Source: Diploscapter coronatus (lineage: Eukaryota; Nematoda; Chromadorea; Rhabditida; Rhabditidae). Taken from it: a DNA stretch of 64,000 nt. Location: the NCBI GenBank assembly GCA_964036155.1, contig OZ038422.1:64131201-64195200 (forward strand), read 5' to 3'. Both the position numbers and the translations under genes were made by a program. Numbering within the stretch: the stretch's first letter is position 1; every line of letters starts with the position of its first letter. The notes beneath the pieces were generated by a model. It was not told the origin of the DNA. It did no database searches and worked only from the letters and a program-made list of their open reading frames with translations. This document shows positions 35,701 to 50,400 of the stretch, one piece after another.

Positions 35701-38700
35701 ACAAAGTTGGTCTTCATCAAAATTTCAACTGGAATCTTGATCTTCGGATTTTCGTCGAAGATATTCAAATATTAAATTCTTAAAAAAAGTAAGAACTTCG
35801 AAATAAACGTATAGTTTAAGGAGGCCAATTTCTGTTTCTAATCTCGTGATGATCTTGCAACGCTCCTCAGAACTTAGTACCACTTTCTGATTCATACACT
35901 CAACCTCGCAATTTTGTAGTACTTCCTTATACGTCGAATAATTGGCTTACAAAATCCAGGAACATGCCCAAAAATGGAGATTTAGCACGCAAACAGGCGT
36001 AATTGAAATTATGATGTGAAATTAGGAAGTTATTAGGGGACAAGCTAGAAATAAAATCATAGGATAAAGTAATATATAAGAATAAACGATATTTCAAAAA
36101 TTAACTTTATGCTACTTAATAAATTTGATCTGAAACTAAATTTTAATTTTGTTTTAAGGAAAAAATATAACATCACTCTTGAAACAATATGTTTTCAAAA
36201 TCAAAGATATCCAGGAAAATATTCGCTTTTTATGAAAACATTCTCTTTTTGAAAAGGCCAGACATAATGAATAGGTCGAGTGATTGCATAGAAATTTTCG
36301 AATATGTTCCCCAAAAAATCGGGGAAATTGCAAATTTTCCAGATTCCATTCAATTCAAGCAAGCGTCTTGATAGTTTAGAAATCACGTAACTAAACAATT
36401 TCAATTAGAAAATTAAATTATGCTACAATTCTAAAATGTAGATTAATAGTCAAATTGAAATCTGTTCCATCGCCAATTTTTAGACTCTAGTTTCATGAAT
36501 GAAGCGCGTTTTCAGACGTTCCTCGAAATGTTGCACTGCATCGCATCTACTCTCGCGCGGGATATTTGATTTCCGGAGTTTAACAAAAAGGAGGCGGGAA
36601 TTAGTTGTTTTCTTTCTCGCGATTAAAATGTATGAAAAAATAAGAAAAACTTCTTAGAAACAATGATAAAATGCTAATAAAATTAAATACGATTAATTAC
36701 GGTATGAAATTTATAGAAGGCTCAAATATTCAACTTTATCGCCTTATTATATACCAGCTTTACTATATTATCAAAAAGTCTCATGAAATTTAAGCCGGAA
36801 ATTAATTAGTTGAAAATAAACACTAGACAGATAATAAATAGAAGCGACTGCGGAAAATTTTCAAAATATAGCAAACGAACCTTTTGAATAGAATCTATGT
36901 GAGAATCTTAACCTTTTGAACTTCATTCACACGATCTTAGGTATAATTGAATAAAACCTAAACTTAGAATTTATGGCTAAATGTGCTCTCTAAAGAGTGG
37001 GTTTTTCTGCGTTGCGTACTTTTATAAAATCTGACGACACAAGTTTCTAATATATGCGGAAGCTCTAAACTATAAGCATCTATATCTAAACTTGGTTCGA
37101 ATTTTTCGAGGAAATAGATTAAATTATTATCCACCCATCCAAAATTCAGGGAACCTATTCTTTGAGTAAACTAGATAGAAAAAAGCTCAGAGATATTCCA
37201 AAACCAATCGGTATTATCTTAACATCATTTGAAACTTCTGGAAATAACAGATTTCAGATTCGGTTATATCCAGGAAATTTGTTCGGACCGAACCTCGTGG
37301 CTAGATTTATTTAGGTACGATGAAAACCACGTAGAATTTCCTGGATTTTCGCGCTAAGAATGCGCATCTTCGCATTTTTTATGCCGAGATACGCGCAAAA
37401 TGCGCATTTAATGGGTAAATTTCGGAGAAAGATTAAAAAATTCAATTAAAATTTGCAGAAACAAAAACCCCAGTAGATAAAACGATGGAAAACGTTCAGT
37501 GTTGGGATTAGGGTTTAAACTACAATATAATGTATAAAATGAATGCAAAATATCTGAGAAGTGACTTAGTTTGACTATAGGAAAACATGGAAATTAAGAG
37601 CAAAGGTATGCGCTGAATAAAACATGAAATAAACCTCATGATTCGAAATTTTAGGGGGTGAGATCTTGAATTCCTAACGAAGGATTTCCAGTTCATTATG
37701 AATAATTTCACGATTTCAACATGCTAAATCTCTCGTCCTATGTTAAATCAGAGCCCCTAAAGCCGTCTGAAATTTCAAATTGGAAATTCTCAAGCATGAG
37801 TAAAGACCACTCTTCGCGATATGTAAGGCTTGAATAACTGATGCAAATTTTAACTCACCTTCGATTTTTAAAAGGAAATAGATTTTAGAGGTTAAAGAAT
37901 GCAAACTATGGTCTAATGATGAAGGATAGAGACTGAAAATCGGCTGGCATGAATTTTCGATTACGGATTTTTACCGAGTGGGTAAAAGGAAATCCTGTTA
38001 ATTTTCCCGATATTCTGACTGTTTGTTGTTACTAATATCGCGCATTTTGACGCAAATTTGCGGATTTTTCGAAGCCTGATTGACACTAAATCGCGATTAA
38101 GATATCACAATGTTGAAGAATAAGCCCTAAAGTGATTGGGGTCCAGAAATCAGATCCGACCAAAAGTTATGCATTTTTGAAAAGTTTACTTCAAGGCCTA
38201 CGTGTTAAAAATACGAGACCAAAGATTTTCCTTGTTTTAAATTTCTTGTACGTTAAGGAATAAGCGTTCTAAAATCGTCTGGTTTTTTTAAACCCAGAAA
38301 AAATTCGCCTTTATATGGTTAAGAAGAGGAACCTCAAAAGAACCGTTTTAAATAATTCATCAATTCATAGAAAGCCCCTTTAAACCAAAGTTTCACATCA
38401 TAATTAATTCGGGAAATAAAAGAAGTTGGGAAAAAGGTATTCAAAACCCAAAGCACATAATTTAATAATTTATCTAAAATATATCATTCTGAACGAAGAT
38501 CAGCTTTATTCTAAGAAAACAAGGATGGGCTTTAGAACTTCCAAAAATTTCCTTTATATGGTAAAGAATAGGCCTAAAATCCGGCTGGTCAATTTTTCGA
38601 GTCAGGAACCAACTCCAACTTCGGTCTTTGGTGTTCTTTTGGATCAAAAATCTAGCCTCCCCCTAAAATACCCAAAATTTTAGCGCCATTCTTTTAACTT

Positions 38701-41700
38701 CTCGCCAAAATCATGAAAATCAAGTGGTTGTGATCTAATTTGTTTTATATCTGCTCCGTTTTTATGTCTATGCTTAAGTATTGGATATATGAAATCCTCT
38801 TAGCGTAAGCGGTTCCCGGAATCGCTCTGGAATAAGGGTCACTTTGAAGAAACAATAGACGATGCAAATCTTAGTTTTTATATCCAATCCGGGTTTCAAG
38901 GTATATTCTTAATCATAGGGCTAGAGATTCATAAGTTACTTCCTTATTTAGCCATATGCTTCTGTGTCTCTAACTTTTACAATGTTAAAAAACAGGGGAA
39001 ATAACGAATGGGACACAAAACAATCGCGTGACGCTTTGAAGCATGAAAATCATTAGGATTTTGCATCAAAAATCTTTTTTCGCTGTCGTCGAAATTTTCT
39101 GATCTCTTTTGAAGGGTAGATTTGTATGAATGATTGACATATAAATTCAAGACTACTTGAAATTTGCTTTTCTAAGCTTCGAGAAAAAATTCGACATTTT
39201 AAAGAAAAGGCCGAAAAACTTTAGAAAATTCGTGTAACCCTGATAAAATTTAAAATTACGTAACAAATGAACAGAATAAATCAAATTAGAATTACTATTC
39301 TAGGATACTTCTTCAAACCTCCTTATTTTTCCTACTTTGAAAGCTTCTCCCGTCCCATACTTTAACATAGACCATCGAAGACCGAATGATAAAAAAGTCT
39401 TAAAATCAAATTTTCGCAAGTTTTTAACAAGTGGGAGTTCCTTATTTAAGCTAAGTAAAAAGTTTCCATGATGAAAGATGGGACCGAAAACCGGCGCGAA
39501 TATTTTTATCTGGAAGAATTTTCATAGCTTTGAGCGCTCTTCTGAATTTCGTATCCAAAGTTATGTAAATAGGTTCGAAAATAGGCTTTTCTTGAATGAG
39601 AGTTTGTCATATATTTCATATTCAACGAAAATGTTGTCCAGACCATACTAAACAAAAACATCGCGAAAATATAGCCTTTGATAGGTTCTAGAAGGATTGA
39701 AAATTTAACGAGATTTAGAATTTGATGGTCGCCTCTATCTATCTGCTTTAGGCTAATGTAAATATTTTTAACCAATAATAAAAAAATAATGAAAACCATG
39801 TGCTTCAGAATAATAGAGGATCATAATAAATAATCTAAACGCTCATGATATTTGAACGTCATAGGATATGAATTAAAATAAAATAAGTAAACCAACACCT
39901 ACAATTCTTTAAGTCAGAATAAATTCTATGTCCTAACTTCTTGCAATTAATCCTCATAAAATATGCCTTACGAGAAAAAATCTAAGTGCAAGAGCGGCAA
40001 TTTTGCATAAATCAAAGGTTTCACCCTCTGCTAGGAAAAAATCTTCCTGATCTCTCGAACCCAAAAAATTCATAGGTAAGTTAATTTTTCCAAAATTCAA
40101 ACTGCGCGTTAAATTACCTTGAAGATTAATGGAAATGATAAAACGCAATAAAAACTGGAAAACATTAAATTTTTAGAGAATAGTACAGTTTTCAGATTTA
40201 TAATGAAGTGAGAAAATATGAATCGGAGGTGCGAAAATTAAGTAAAGTTTAGATATTCGATAAGAAATTCCTATGTTAGCGTTAGAGGTTCTCTAACAAC
40301 GCTAATTATTGTAAAAAAAAAAGTTGTTGCTCTTTACTTGCAAAGAAAAGCATTAGAATTAAGTACGAGGGGAATATTTCAAACGGCTCTCAAAGTATAT
40401 GTTTTAACGTGTGATTAGGGAGAACAACGATAAAGAAAAGATGTTTTGAACAATGTTCAATTATCAAACGAAGAGTGATTTTCGAGTTTTGAATTATGAT
40501 GTCGGGGAAGTTAGAAAAATCTTAGAAATCAAACATTTACGGGAAAACCTATTAAATGATTTCATAGTTTTCGGAAATCAAGTGAAAAATTTAATAACAC
40601 CTGTGAAAAATTGAATCGAGTTTGTTTCAAGAATGAAAAAGCTTCCTTGAAGTATCAATAATCTTAATTATCGCAATCATAAACTTTCGTCAGAAGTCTC
40701 AGTGTAATAAAATTATTTCTATTTTGATATTTGGAAATTTTCGCAAAAAAAATCACGACAAAACCTCAGGATTCTATCACTCAGCCATTAGACCATATCG
40801 ATGAAATATTCTAGGGAGCGCTCATTAGGTGATCTGCTAAATAGACATCCTTTTCAACGCACAAAAATGGCAATTTGAAATAGATTATTTATCATGAATG
40901 TGGGAAACTTTGACAAACATCCTTTATATTTAATTTGCAAAGGAGGATGAAAAGGAGTTTCTGTGTGTGTGTGCATGAATAGCCTAATGCGCGGCATAGA
41001 CGTATCCCAATTTTGGGCCCTCAAAAAAGACTATAATATCATTTCTAACCACGTGTTGGAAGATAAACGAGAAAAATCGTCTGGTATATTCCTTTACCAA
41101 ATGTGAGGCTGTAGCAAAATGAAAAAATCTCTCACCTTATATACCATGGGCCTCTGAAAAAGCCTGGCATAAAATTGTATAATCTTGAACGTTCAGACTA
41201 TGATATAACGATGTATAGGAAAAATTTTCCATGATAAGGTATATGGAAGAAAAACCGACTAAAGTATGTTCGAGATCATGATGTTGCATAGAACACGTTA
41301 TCTCTAGAGAGTTAGGTTAGGAAAAAGAAAACGAGGAGGCTAATCTGATAGAAGGAATTCTGCACAATAGACAAAAGAAAATAGAGTAAAGATAAAGTAA
41401 CATAATTTAATAGTTCCCTCAAGATAAATATGAGCTTTCATGAATATTTACAAACCTGTATTTTTGGGAAGTAGAAAAGTGGAAAATATTTTAAAATAAT
41501 CTTATCTTAAATCTTTAAGAAAATCTAGTTTTACCTCTTATTTTTCAGAAAACCACCATAGAGTTAGAAGAGTAAAGTTAAAGATGATGTAAGCTTTACG
41601 ACAAAGAAATCCGAAAAAATCGACGACAGGCTAAAGTTTAAACAAGGTTTACAAACTTTAGACTCAATTAAAGAGTCGGTTCCCCCGCAAATTTACAAGA

Positions 41701-44488
41701 AACATTTTATCATTAGGCATTTTTCGGGGCCCAGTATTTAGTTTAATGGGTTATTCCAGGCGTACAAACACACGTCTGGAGACTCCGAAAATGGAACTTC
41801 CTGGATTCACTTATTTTCGATTAGGAAGAAGATGGAGTTTATGGCATTCTTGCAAGTTTGCAAAAATTGGAAGCTTTAAGAAGGTTGAAAATTCGTGTAA
41901 TTTTTTTTTTAAAAATTAAGCTGAGTTTCATTAAATGTGAAAAAATTCAGAACTTTTTTCAAGTTTCCAAAAACTTGAAAACTTTTAAAAGTCGCTGAAG
42001 CTTGAGATTTGAAAAGTAAAGTTTCACACACCTCGGTTCAGTTCGGAACAGTAGGATTTAATCGTATTTACTCCCACAAGTTAACCACTTTCAACCGCGT
42101 TAATAAAATTCATCGTGATTAAATCAAATACCAGCGCCTTATCTCCAGCCGTTCTTCTAAGATCTATGCTTAAACATGGAACGAAAGAAATATTAAGTTG
42201 GGAACATTTATTCAGTCTTGAGTATTCCGCAAAAATATTTGTGTTCGGTCTCTTGGAATCGGAGATATTTATTTTCGAAATTTCATAAGTGCACTTCTCG
42301 TAATTCATTGGGAAAATATCAATTTCCAAGAAATTCATGGAATTTTTGATTCATCAAATAAATTCCCTTTGAAGAAAAATATAATGTGTGGGTATCAAGA
42401 AATTTGCAAATTCATGAAAATATAAATTTCTGGCCTTATTCCGTCAAAAACCACCAAGATCGACATCATTTAGGTTAATTTTTAGATAGGTTTCAGCAAA
42501 GTTCAAAGATATCAAATTTTCTAGAACTGATAGGTCACTCATCTGCTATTCTATTAAAAATCCGGAATAAAATCTCTCATTTCATCAAAATTATGTAATT
42601 TTTAACTGTGGTCTAAGAATTGCATCATCCCGCGAAAGAGTGCAAATTTATCGATTTCGCCATTGTTTTCCCCCTTTATCTTCGGTCTCATTAGGCGATT
42701 TTTGCATTGGACAAGGGCCTGGAAATCAGAATAACGCGCGAACTACCAAAATTGTATTCCAGCCTATTTGCATGCCTATCTTTAACCACATAAGGAATGA
42801 TTTTCCTTGTTATGCAGAAAACTTTTGCCAAGAATATGTCCAATCCATTTTTATCCACTTATCCTTTAACATAAAAGAAGATTTCTGGAGTTGCCAAAAA
42901 TAACAACTACTTCTGATCACACACGTAGATAAAAGGAAATGGAAAATAGGAGGGCCGAGAAAACTTAAATAAGTCGAAAAAACTTTTAGGTAAATGGAGT
43001 TTTCCCAGAAAATTAGTGAAGATTAAGCGTTTGGCACTCCGAACTTTCAACATTTTCGTGTTTCCTTGAAAAAATTTGACGAGGTTTAAAATTGTTGACC
43101 TAACTTTCGGATATAAGGTTGGCATGAAATCCTATACTTTTCAGATAGAAAAACCTGGCTAGACTTGCCTAGAAAATTAAATAATCTTTCTATTGAATCA
43201 GAAAATTTCATTTTTAATTGGTAAATCTCCGGAAAAAATCCCTTGGGGTTTAGCACGCTTTGAACGACTAGAAGAATCACAATGTATTTCAAAGGGCAAG
43301 TATTTCTAGTTAATGAAACCCAAGTTTAATAGATTTAAGTCGATGATAAAAAATAGAAAATAAAAGCCGGCTGTTCTAGTTTTTTTCTTAGTAAAATGGT
43401 AAGTTGCAAGCAAATGCAAGAGTCTGGATGGGGAGGGTATTAAGACTAACAAGAATAGGATATGATTAATAAAGATTAGTGGGTTCAAAGCAAATTTTGC
43501 TTCCCTAAAATAATTTACCGTATTAGGGTATTCAAAGTGATATAATGCAAGAATAACATGTCATTTTTTCTCTAGCATCACCCATTAGCATGAAAGTTGA
43601 AAAAAATATGCGCGTCCTAATAAATAATGAAAATTAGGGATGTTCAAAAACAATATGAGAAGATTAAAAATAGCGCTAATAATATAGTGGATAAGTGGCT
43701 TACTTTTAGCAGTTTTTGACCAAGTACACGTTCGGCTTCAAAACACACCCCTCTATCGCCTCTTTTGCCAAAAACACAGCTCTTGAGACTTGGTGCATAA
43801 AATAAAAATACGGGATTTGATATGTCAATCATCACCTATCTCTATGCCTCATCATTAAACTAGAGAATATTTTCTGCTCCTCTGGCTTTATTATTTTATA
43901 CCTCAGCCGTTTTTATAATCCTATTCTTTATCATTAGACGGGAGACTTTTCGCCTTTTTCTATATTTACTATTTGATATGGCAGCCGTATCTCTATCCTA
44001 TACCCTATCATTGGATGAGATAATTTTTTCTGATTCTAATTTTGCTAGTTTATATCTCAGGCGTTTGTATAATTCTATTCCTTATCATTAGACGAGAGAA
44101 ATTTTTTGATAAGGAACAAAAACGAGTGGAGTCGGTGTGTAAAAAATCCATCAAGTGTCAGTCAAATTCCGTCAATTTCTAGTTCTCCACTTGCGTCAAA
44201 AATATTACTCAAGTTGCATGTGGTATTACATTTCAAAAATCATCTGAGATCTGCGAAATTTGCAAATCCAATAACGCCCCTGCAGTCAAGTGAATAAAGC
44301 ATCGGACCCTTGAAATTTCAAGGTTTGGCTTGGAACGAGACTTTGCAGAAATTCAATAACTTCATTTTCTCAACAAAATCAACAACAACAAATAACGGGA
44401 AGATAAACCTTTCAAAATCAACAAAAAACAGATTTTGGGAAAAATCGATATTGGAATTATTTCCAACGTTATTAGCTAAAGTACGGTT
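32704..44488. other. gene desert of about 11.8 kb
   Basis: No exon pair with matching phase and good splice sites was found on either strand. The longest open frames (113 codons at 34180-34521 and 97 codons at 39506-39799, both minus) are about what AT-rich DNA of this length gives by chance, and they resemble no family. The stretch holds short dispersed motifs (GAAGATCAGC near 34690, 34768 and 38490), T/A-rich DNA punctuated by GCGCA-type words (34080-34170, 37350-37410, 38040-38100), and the tandem block near 43.9 kb. Confidence 0.5.
43830..44102. repeat. degenerate tandem repeat, unit about 75-85 bp
   Basis: Three to four units share the order CAGCCGT, TATAATCCTATTC, TTATCATTAGACG-AGAG and TTTTCTG. 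Cores lie near 43845, 43915, 43995 and 44065. Single copies of the same core (CCTTATCATTAGA..AGAG) occur elsewhere in the window, for example near 15935, 35505 and 38910. Confidence 0.65.
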
Positions 44489-47400
44489 TCAAAGGAGGGC
44501 GTTTTTGACCCACTGAATCAGAGTGGCATTTTGTCCGAGTAGATTTTCGAAGGGCGACCAGACCTTTTCCTGCTCGATTTCAATTTCTTCCAGAATTCGG
44601 GTCAGGGCTTTCGAATCTTCGTCATCTTGCTCTTCCCAAAGCTCAGACCTATTTTTTCTTATTTTCAAGGAGATTACTCTCTATAAGTTTCAAAAATCAG
44701 AATTTTCAATCTAAAATTCTATTACGATTTCAATACCCCAAATTTTATCAGAAAAATATTTGCAACAAATTTTTACCTGTGAATTTTTACCGCCGACGCC
44801 ATTAACGATTGGACGATGTCGAAATCACGTCTTTCCTTGAGCATCTGAAATCAAAATTTTAAAAATAAAGAGAAAGTCTTTTAAAAATGAAATAACCTAG
44901 TCTTCACGAAGATTAGCTTCAAATCCTATATTTCAGGATTTTTTCTCAAATCGAACTTCATAAGGGCTCGAAATAAAAATAAAATAGAAATTGCTATGAA
45001 CTTGAATAACGTAGCCCTCCCCTTTCTGTTTACTAATATATTTTCAGGACCTAATTTAAAAATTTTTATAAATTAAAAATCTAAAAAAATAAAAAATACC
45101 TCGAGCAACATTTGCAAGAACTTGGGCAGGGCCGAATGGGGCAGGGAGCGAATTTCGTAATCGATCGATGAAACTGACATCGACTTAATCGAGTCGAACA
45201 CAGCCAAGAATTCGAACTTGGTTTCGGCTCTGAAAAAATTGACTTTTTAATGTTCAAACATTTTCATTAAAAATATAGAAAGCAATAATTAGTTTACAGA
45301 AATAAATATCAAAACCATATGGAAATATACAAATTTAAAGGAAACTAAGATTCTAATCTTTCAGAAATATATTTTTAAAAAATATACTTTTTCAGCTTCT
45401 GCGTAAAGTTCGTTTCCAGCTCCAATAGGTTCCTCTTCGCATTTATTCTTTTCCTTTGCTCGGACTCGTTTTCCAATTTGGGAGCGTCGAATTCGAAACC
45501 CGTCATTGTGGCTGATGCGGCCAGAAAGAAAGGCACCTGCAAATATTTTACGCTTTTATGTTTATGTTTATTTTGCCTTAATTTAATTTAATTTTAATTT
45601 CATATTTCTTCCAGACGGCTCCAAAATCAACTTTTTGCAAATGTAACTTTTGATAACTTGTATCTTGAAGCTTTTGCAAAAATGATAAAAGTTCAAGAAT
45701 AAACTTGAAATCAAAATAATTTTAAAAGAAAAATGAAAAAAACCTGTTTGGTTTTCCTCGGCGGTTCTATCGGTTTGTTTCTTTCCTTGATCAGCCCGAT
45801 TTCCGGGAGGTTTTCCCATCTTGAAGGGGGAAGTCCGGAGTACGTGAGATGTGCAGCGTCCATCTAAAGAGTTTTATTCAATTTGAGTTTTTAATAGCAT
45901 TGAAATTGCAGAATGAGAGCCATGCAATTAGAATTTCGAAAAAAGAATTTAAAATATCTTAAAAATCTATATTTCAGAACATCTTATGAAAGAAGCATAG
46001 AAAACATCGTTAATTTGCACGCAGTAATGACATTTACAAATTAGAAATAAAATACCACACTGACCGAAGGTCCCTCGAAGATGACGTCATCGTGGATGCC
46101 GTCGTCGTCGTCATCAGAATCGATGACGACGCGGGTGACCTCGATGTCGAGATCCTCATCCAGATTCTCCCATTTTCGGATGAAATCGTAGGGATAAGAT
46201 CTCAAAGAAATTCTCGTGGCGAATTGAGACTTGTTGGCCCAGATGAAAATCGCTCTTTCATCCTAAAATTAAAATTTAAAAAAAATTAAATTAAATTAAG
46301 AAAGAGAATAAACCTGATGAAGAGTGGCCAAGAATTCTCCCGTCGGGTTGAAAGCCATTCCGATGCAGGACTTGCCGAACAGGATCATGTCGACCATTCG
46401 CGAGGTGGAAATGTCGAAAATCTGCGAAATTTTATAATTAGAAAAAATACAGCCAAATAATAAATGAGTAAATGCTAAAGATTGAAAACATTTATCGCGT
46501 TTCATGAAACCTGCATTATTTTCATGTTTTTCTTTCAAAAATAGGCTAGTCCTAGTAAAATTGTGAAAATTATAAACTGAAAGAAGAAAAGTTGAATTTC
46601 CTACCCGAATGAACCTTTCGCTGTCAGCCGCCAGGATCCATTGGCCGTCAGAGGAAAAACACAGTGCCGTGATTTTCTTCGCAGGGATTTTGTTGAACAC
46701 TCGCACTGCCCTCTTGGTCAAGCAGTCAATCAACACGATCGAGTCGTCTGGAAATTCATTTTGCATTTTTTTAAATTTTCAAATGTTTTAAAAAATCGGA
46801 AATTTAATGAAAAAGTAGGAATTTGCCTGAAATCGAGGCTTACGTTTAATTTAAAATAGAAGTAGTTTTATTCGTTTCAAGAAATTAGTCGATTTCTATA
46901 ACAGAATTTATAATCTAAAAAATGAAACTTTTCATAAACTTCAAAGAAACTCAGTTTTATAGGAAAACTTCTAATCAATAAATGAAGTGATCGAATATCC
47001 GGAAAAAATCAATAATAAAAAAAAAAACTCACTATGCCCCGGCTCCGAACAGGCCATCGCAATTAGGCTATTGGTCTGACAGGCCACGGTTTTTTCAATC
47101 TGCTTCGAAGATTTGGATCTAAAAATCTAATTTTACCCCAGAAAATCCCGCTTTGTTCCCAGAAGTCATAAATTCCCTACTTGATCTGACTCTTTTTCTT
47201 CCCAGTGCGAATATCCCAGAATCTCAGAACTCCGTCTTTCCCGGCAGAAATCAGTTCGCTGCTGCAATTTCCCGAGAAAACCAGCCCGGAAATCGGCTCT
47301 GAATGAGCGGTACCCTGAAAATTTTCATAGGTTTAAAAAATATTTAATTCGAAGCATTTCAACTTGGTCTCGATTATCGATCTTTTCCGGCACCTATAGG

Positions 47401-50400
47401 TTTCAAAATATCTTAAATGTTTCTATGGTAGTAATAAATAATAATTGACCACGAAAAATTTGAGAAAAAACCTACCATTTCCATGACTTTGTTGCCGTTC
47501 TTTCCCGAGGGGACCTCTTTCTCTTCCTTTTCCTCTGTGAAAGTTCGAATGAAACGACCGCTTTGGATATTGTACTGATCGAGATGGCCTGAAGATAAAG
47601 ATAGAAGAATTTTAAAATAAAAATAATAAAGCAATAATTTTAAGAATAAATTCTAAAAGTACCAGTAGAATAACCAATGAATCCGAAATTCCCGCAAGTA
47701 GACAGACATATTGCAGTTGCTGAAGCGGATCTCAGCCTCCCTTCCCTTTTGAATCGCTCATGAAGAAGCTGAAATCTCTGGATTTTCAAGGCATTATGGG
47801 ACGTTTCGTAAGCTTATCGTTTTAAACTATGAACTTGTGAAACCTATCCATTTTTCAAACACTGATATTAACATATCAAAATTAGCAAACCCCATTCTTT
47901 AATTCGAAAATTCTGAAGCACACGAAAAATTACAAATAAAAAATCCCACATTATGCGTCCCCTTCTTGTCCTTTCGGGTAGTCCAAGTGGTCACGGTAAG
48001 CGAATCCTGAAATCAAATTTGTATTTTTCCTTAAGATAAAAAAAAAACTCCTTAAAGAAAGTAAGTTAAAAATTTTAGATTATAAAAAAAATTCCCTAAA
48101 ATAAACTAATTTTAAAAATGCTGCACCTGATGTCTACAAAGTGCATTATCCCACACAGCTTCCCTCTGCCAGCCGATGGCGATTTCCGTTATCGGCTCCA
48201 ATCTGACCTTTTCCTCAGGGAGATTCTTCTTTTTCGCGTCTTTTCTAAAACAAAAAATAATAATAATAATTCAATTTACAGAAAAATACTTTTTTTTTTT
48301 TTTTTTAATGAAATTTCATTAAAATAATAAAAAGAAAGTTTACTTTTTAGCAAAAATGCGTTATTTTTCGAAAACTAACAAAAAATTACTTAGACATCAA
48401 CCCCGCAGTGCCCAATTTCTGTCTCATCGTCATCAAGTTTATGTCGTGTTTCCGGACCGATCCGTCAAAACCTGCCGAGACTACCTGAAATAAAAAAAAA
48501 GCAATTTTTGAAAAAATTCAACTTTTTCTTCTTTTATCAACTATTCCCTAAGCGTTATATTAGCTTTCCAAAAATAAATAAATAATAAAATTAAAATATA
48601 AAAAATAAACTAGCGAAATTTAAAATGAAAAATACCTGAGATTTACTGCTAAAGGCTAAAGTCGAAACCCCCGCGGAGTGGCCCTCCAAAATGACCAACT
48701 GACGCGGCATCCCGTCGATGCCGTCTAGGATCCAGGTTCGAAGGGAATTATCCGAACTCGAAGAAATCTGCGAATTTATTTTTAAACGTTTTTTTTTTAT
48801 TTAAAGAAAGACAAGTTTCAATATTGTCCAAGCAATTTTTTCCATAATAAAATATTAATTCCTTGCGTTCAGTGGCGACTAAAAATTAAGGAAAAATGTT
48901 CGATTTTTTCGACAGCTATACCACTCGAGAAACTGCTATAACAAGATAGATAGGAGAAAATTGTCAAAAGGTTAAACTTATTGCTTTTTTTTTAGATACT
49001 AGAAAATAAACATAGTAAAATGACCATAATCGGTTCGCCTGGCACGAAAATCAGTCCAGTGATGGTGTCCTTGTGAACGTTGGTGATTTTGCCGACCAAC
49101 TGGCGTTTTTCCAGATCCCAAACGGCCAAATTCCCCAGAGCATCCCCAGATGTCATGTACGGTTCGCCGTCGTTTCTGAAAATGAACATTTTAAAATGTC
49201 TCAGAAATTCTCGAATTCAAATCTTTTTTTTTCAAGATATTATTACCATCAAAAGTATTTTCTAAAAGAAAACCATTTTTCCAATAATAATCTCAAAAAT
49301 ACTTGAACTAGGCTTCAAAATTTCTCAAAATGCTTAACATTTTCTATAGAGAAAAGTGTCGTTGTTTTTTTCCTTTTCATGAACCTCTAAAAATGAGTTT
49401 CAAGCTCAGATACTTTCATACAGGAAATGTTGGATACGTGACTAACGGACCAGCTGAAAAATCGACAAATTCTGCAATAACCTGAATCCTATAGCCGTGA
49501 TCGCCGCATCGTGTTTAAATTGGCAAATGGGCTCGTCCTCTCGAATGTTCAGCACCCTGATTTGGCCGTTCGCATGGCCCACTCCAATCACATCGATGGC
49601 CGGGGTTTGAGACAATACCGTAACCGGAGAGGAGATTACTGTAACTTTTAAAGTATTGATTTTTAACCTATTGAAATTTAGAGAAAAAAATACATGGGCT
49701 TTTTCAAATCGGAAAAAATTGTTGTAAGTAAACAGATTTGAAAAATAACATTTTTGGAAATGTTTTCATGTTTCAATCGGCTTTTCGTTTTTTTCAAAGA
49801 TAACAAAAATTTCTCACCACTCTGAAACTCATAGACGATCCTACAGGTCTTGAAGTTCAGGATTCTCATTCGCCCGTCTTTTGCTCCCAAAAGAAACTGC
49901 AAATAAAAATAAACTTAAAAATAAAAAATTAAAACCAAGAAAAAACCTTGTTAATATAGGTCGACGGATGAACAATCGCGGTGATTTCAAAGTCCTCTGA
50001 GCCCTCGATGTGCGTCGTTTTCTCGTGAGTCTCCAGATCCAGCACGATCACATCATTCTTGACGTCGACGACTATCTGAAAAGAATAAATTTTAAAAATA
50101 TTTTTCTTAAGAATTCAGTTCTTTTCTTCTTTCAAGTTCTGTCTCTCTTCAAAAATAGATTTGAAAAAAATAAATTGTAAAAGGAATTCGAAGTAATTTT
50201 TCGTTTCGGAATTATTTTTTTAGAAAAAAAGTTAAAATAAAAAATACCATCAAATTGCCAATGAGTTCCATAAACTTGACGGGCTCCTGGAGCGGAATGG
50301 TTTTTTCAATATGTCTGCAGGTCGGTAGGATGCAAATCACTGAGCCGGCCGCAGCATAGATGCACCTCAAAATTATCTATTCGGAAAGGAATATTGGCAG

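Noticed and set aside
39506..39799. 97-codon minus-strand frame with hydrophobic segments
   Set aside because: Could be a small membrane protein, but there is no supporting exon, start context or similarity. Expected by chance.
46092..46289. Plus-strand frame with an Asp/Val-rich start
   Set aside because: Antisense shadow of the acidic stretch in the WDR36 exon at 46065-46262.
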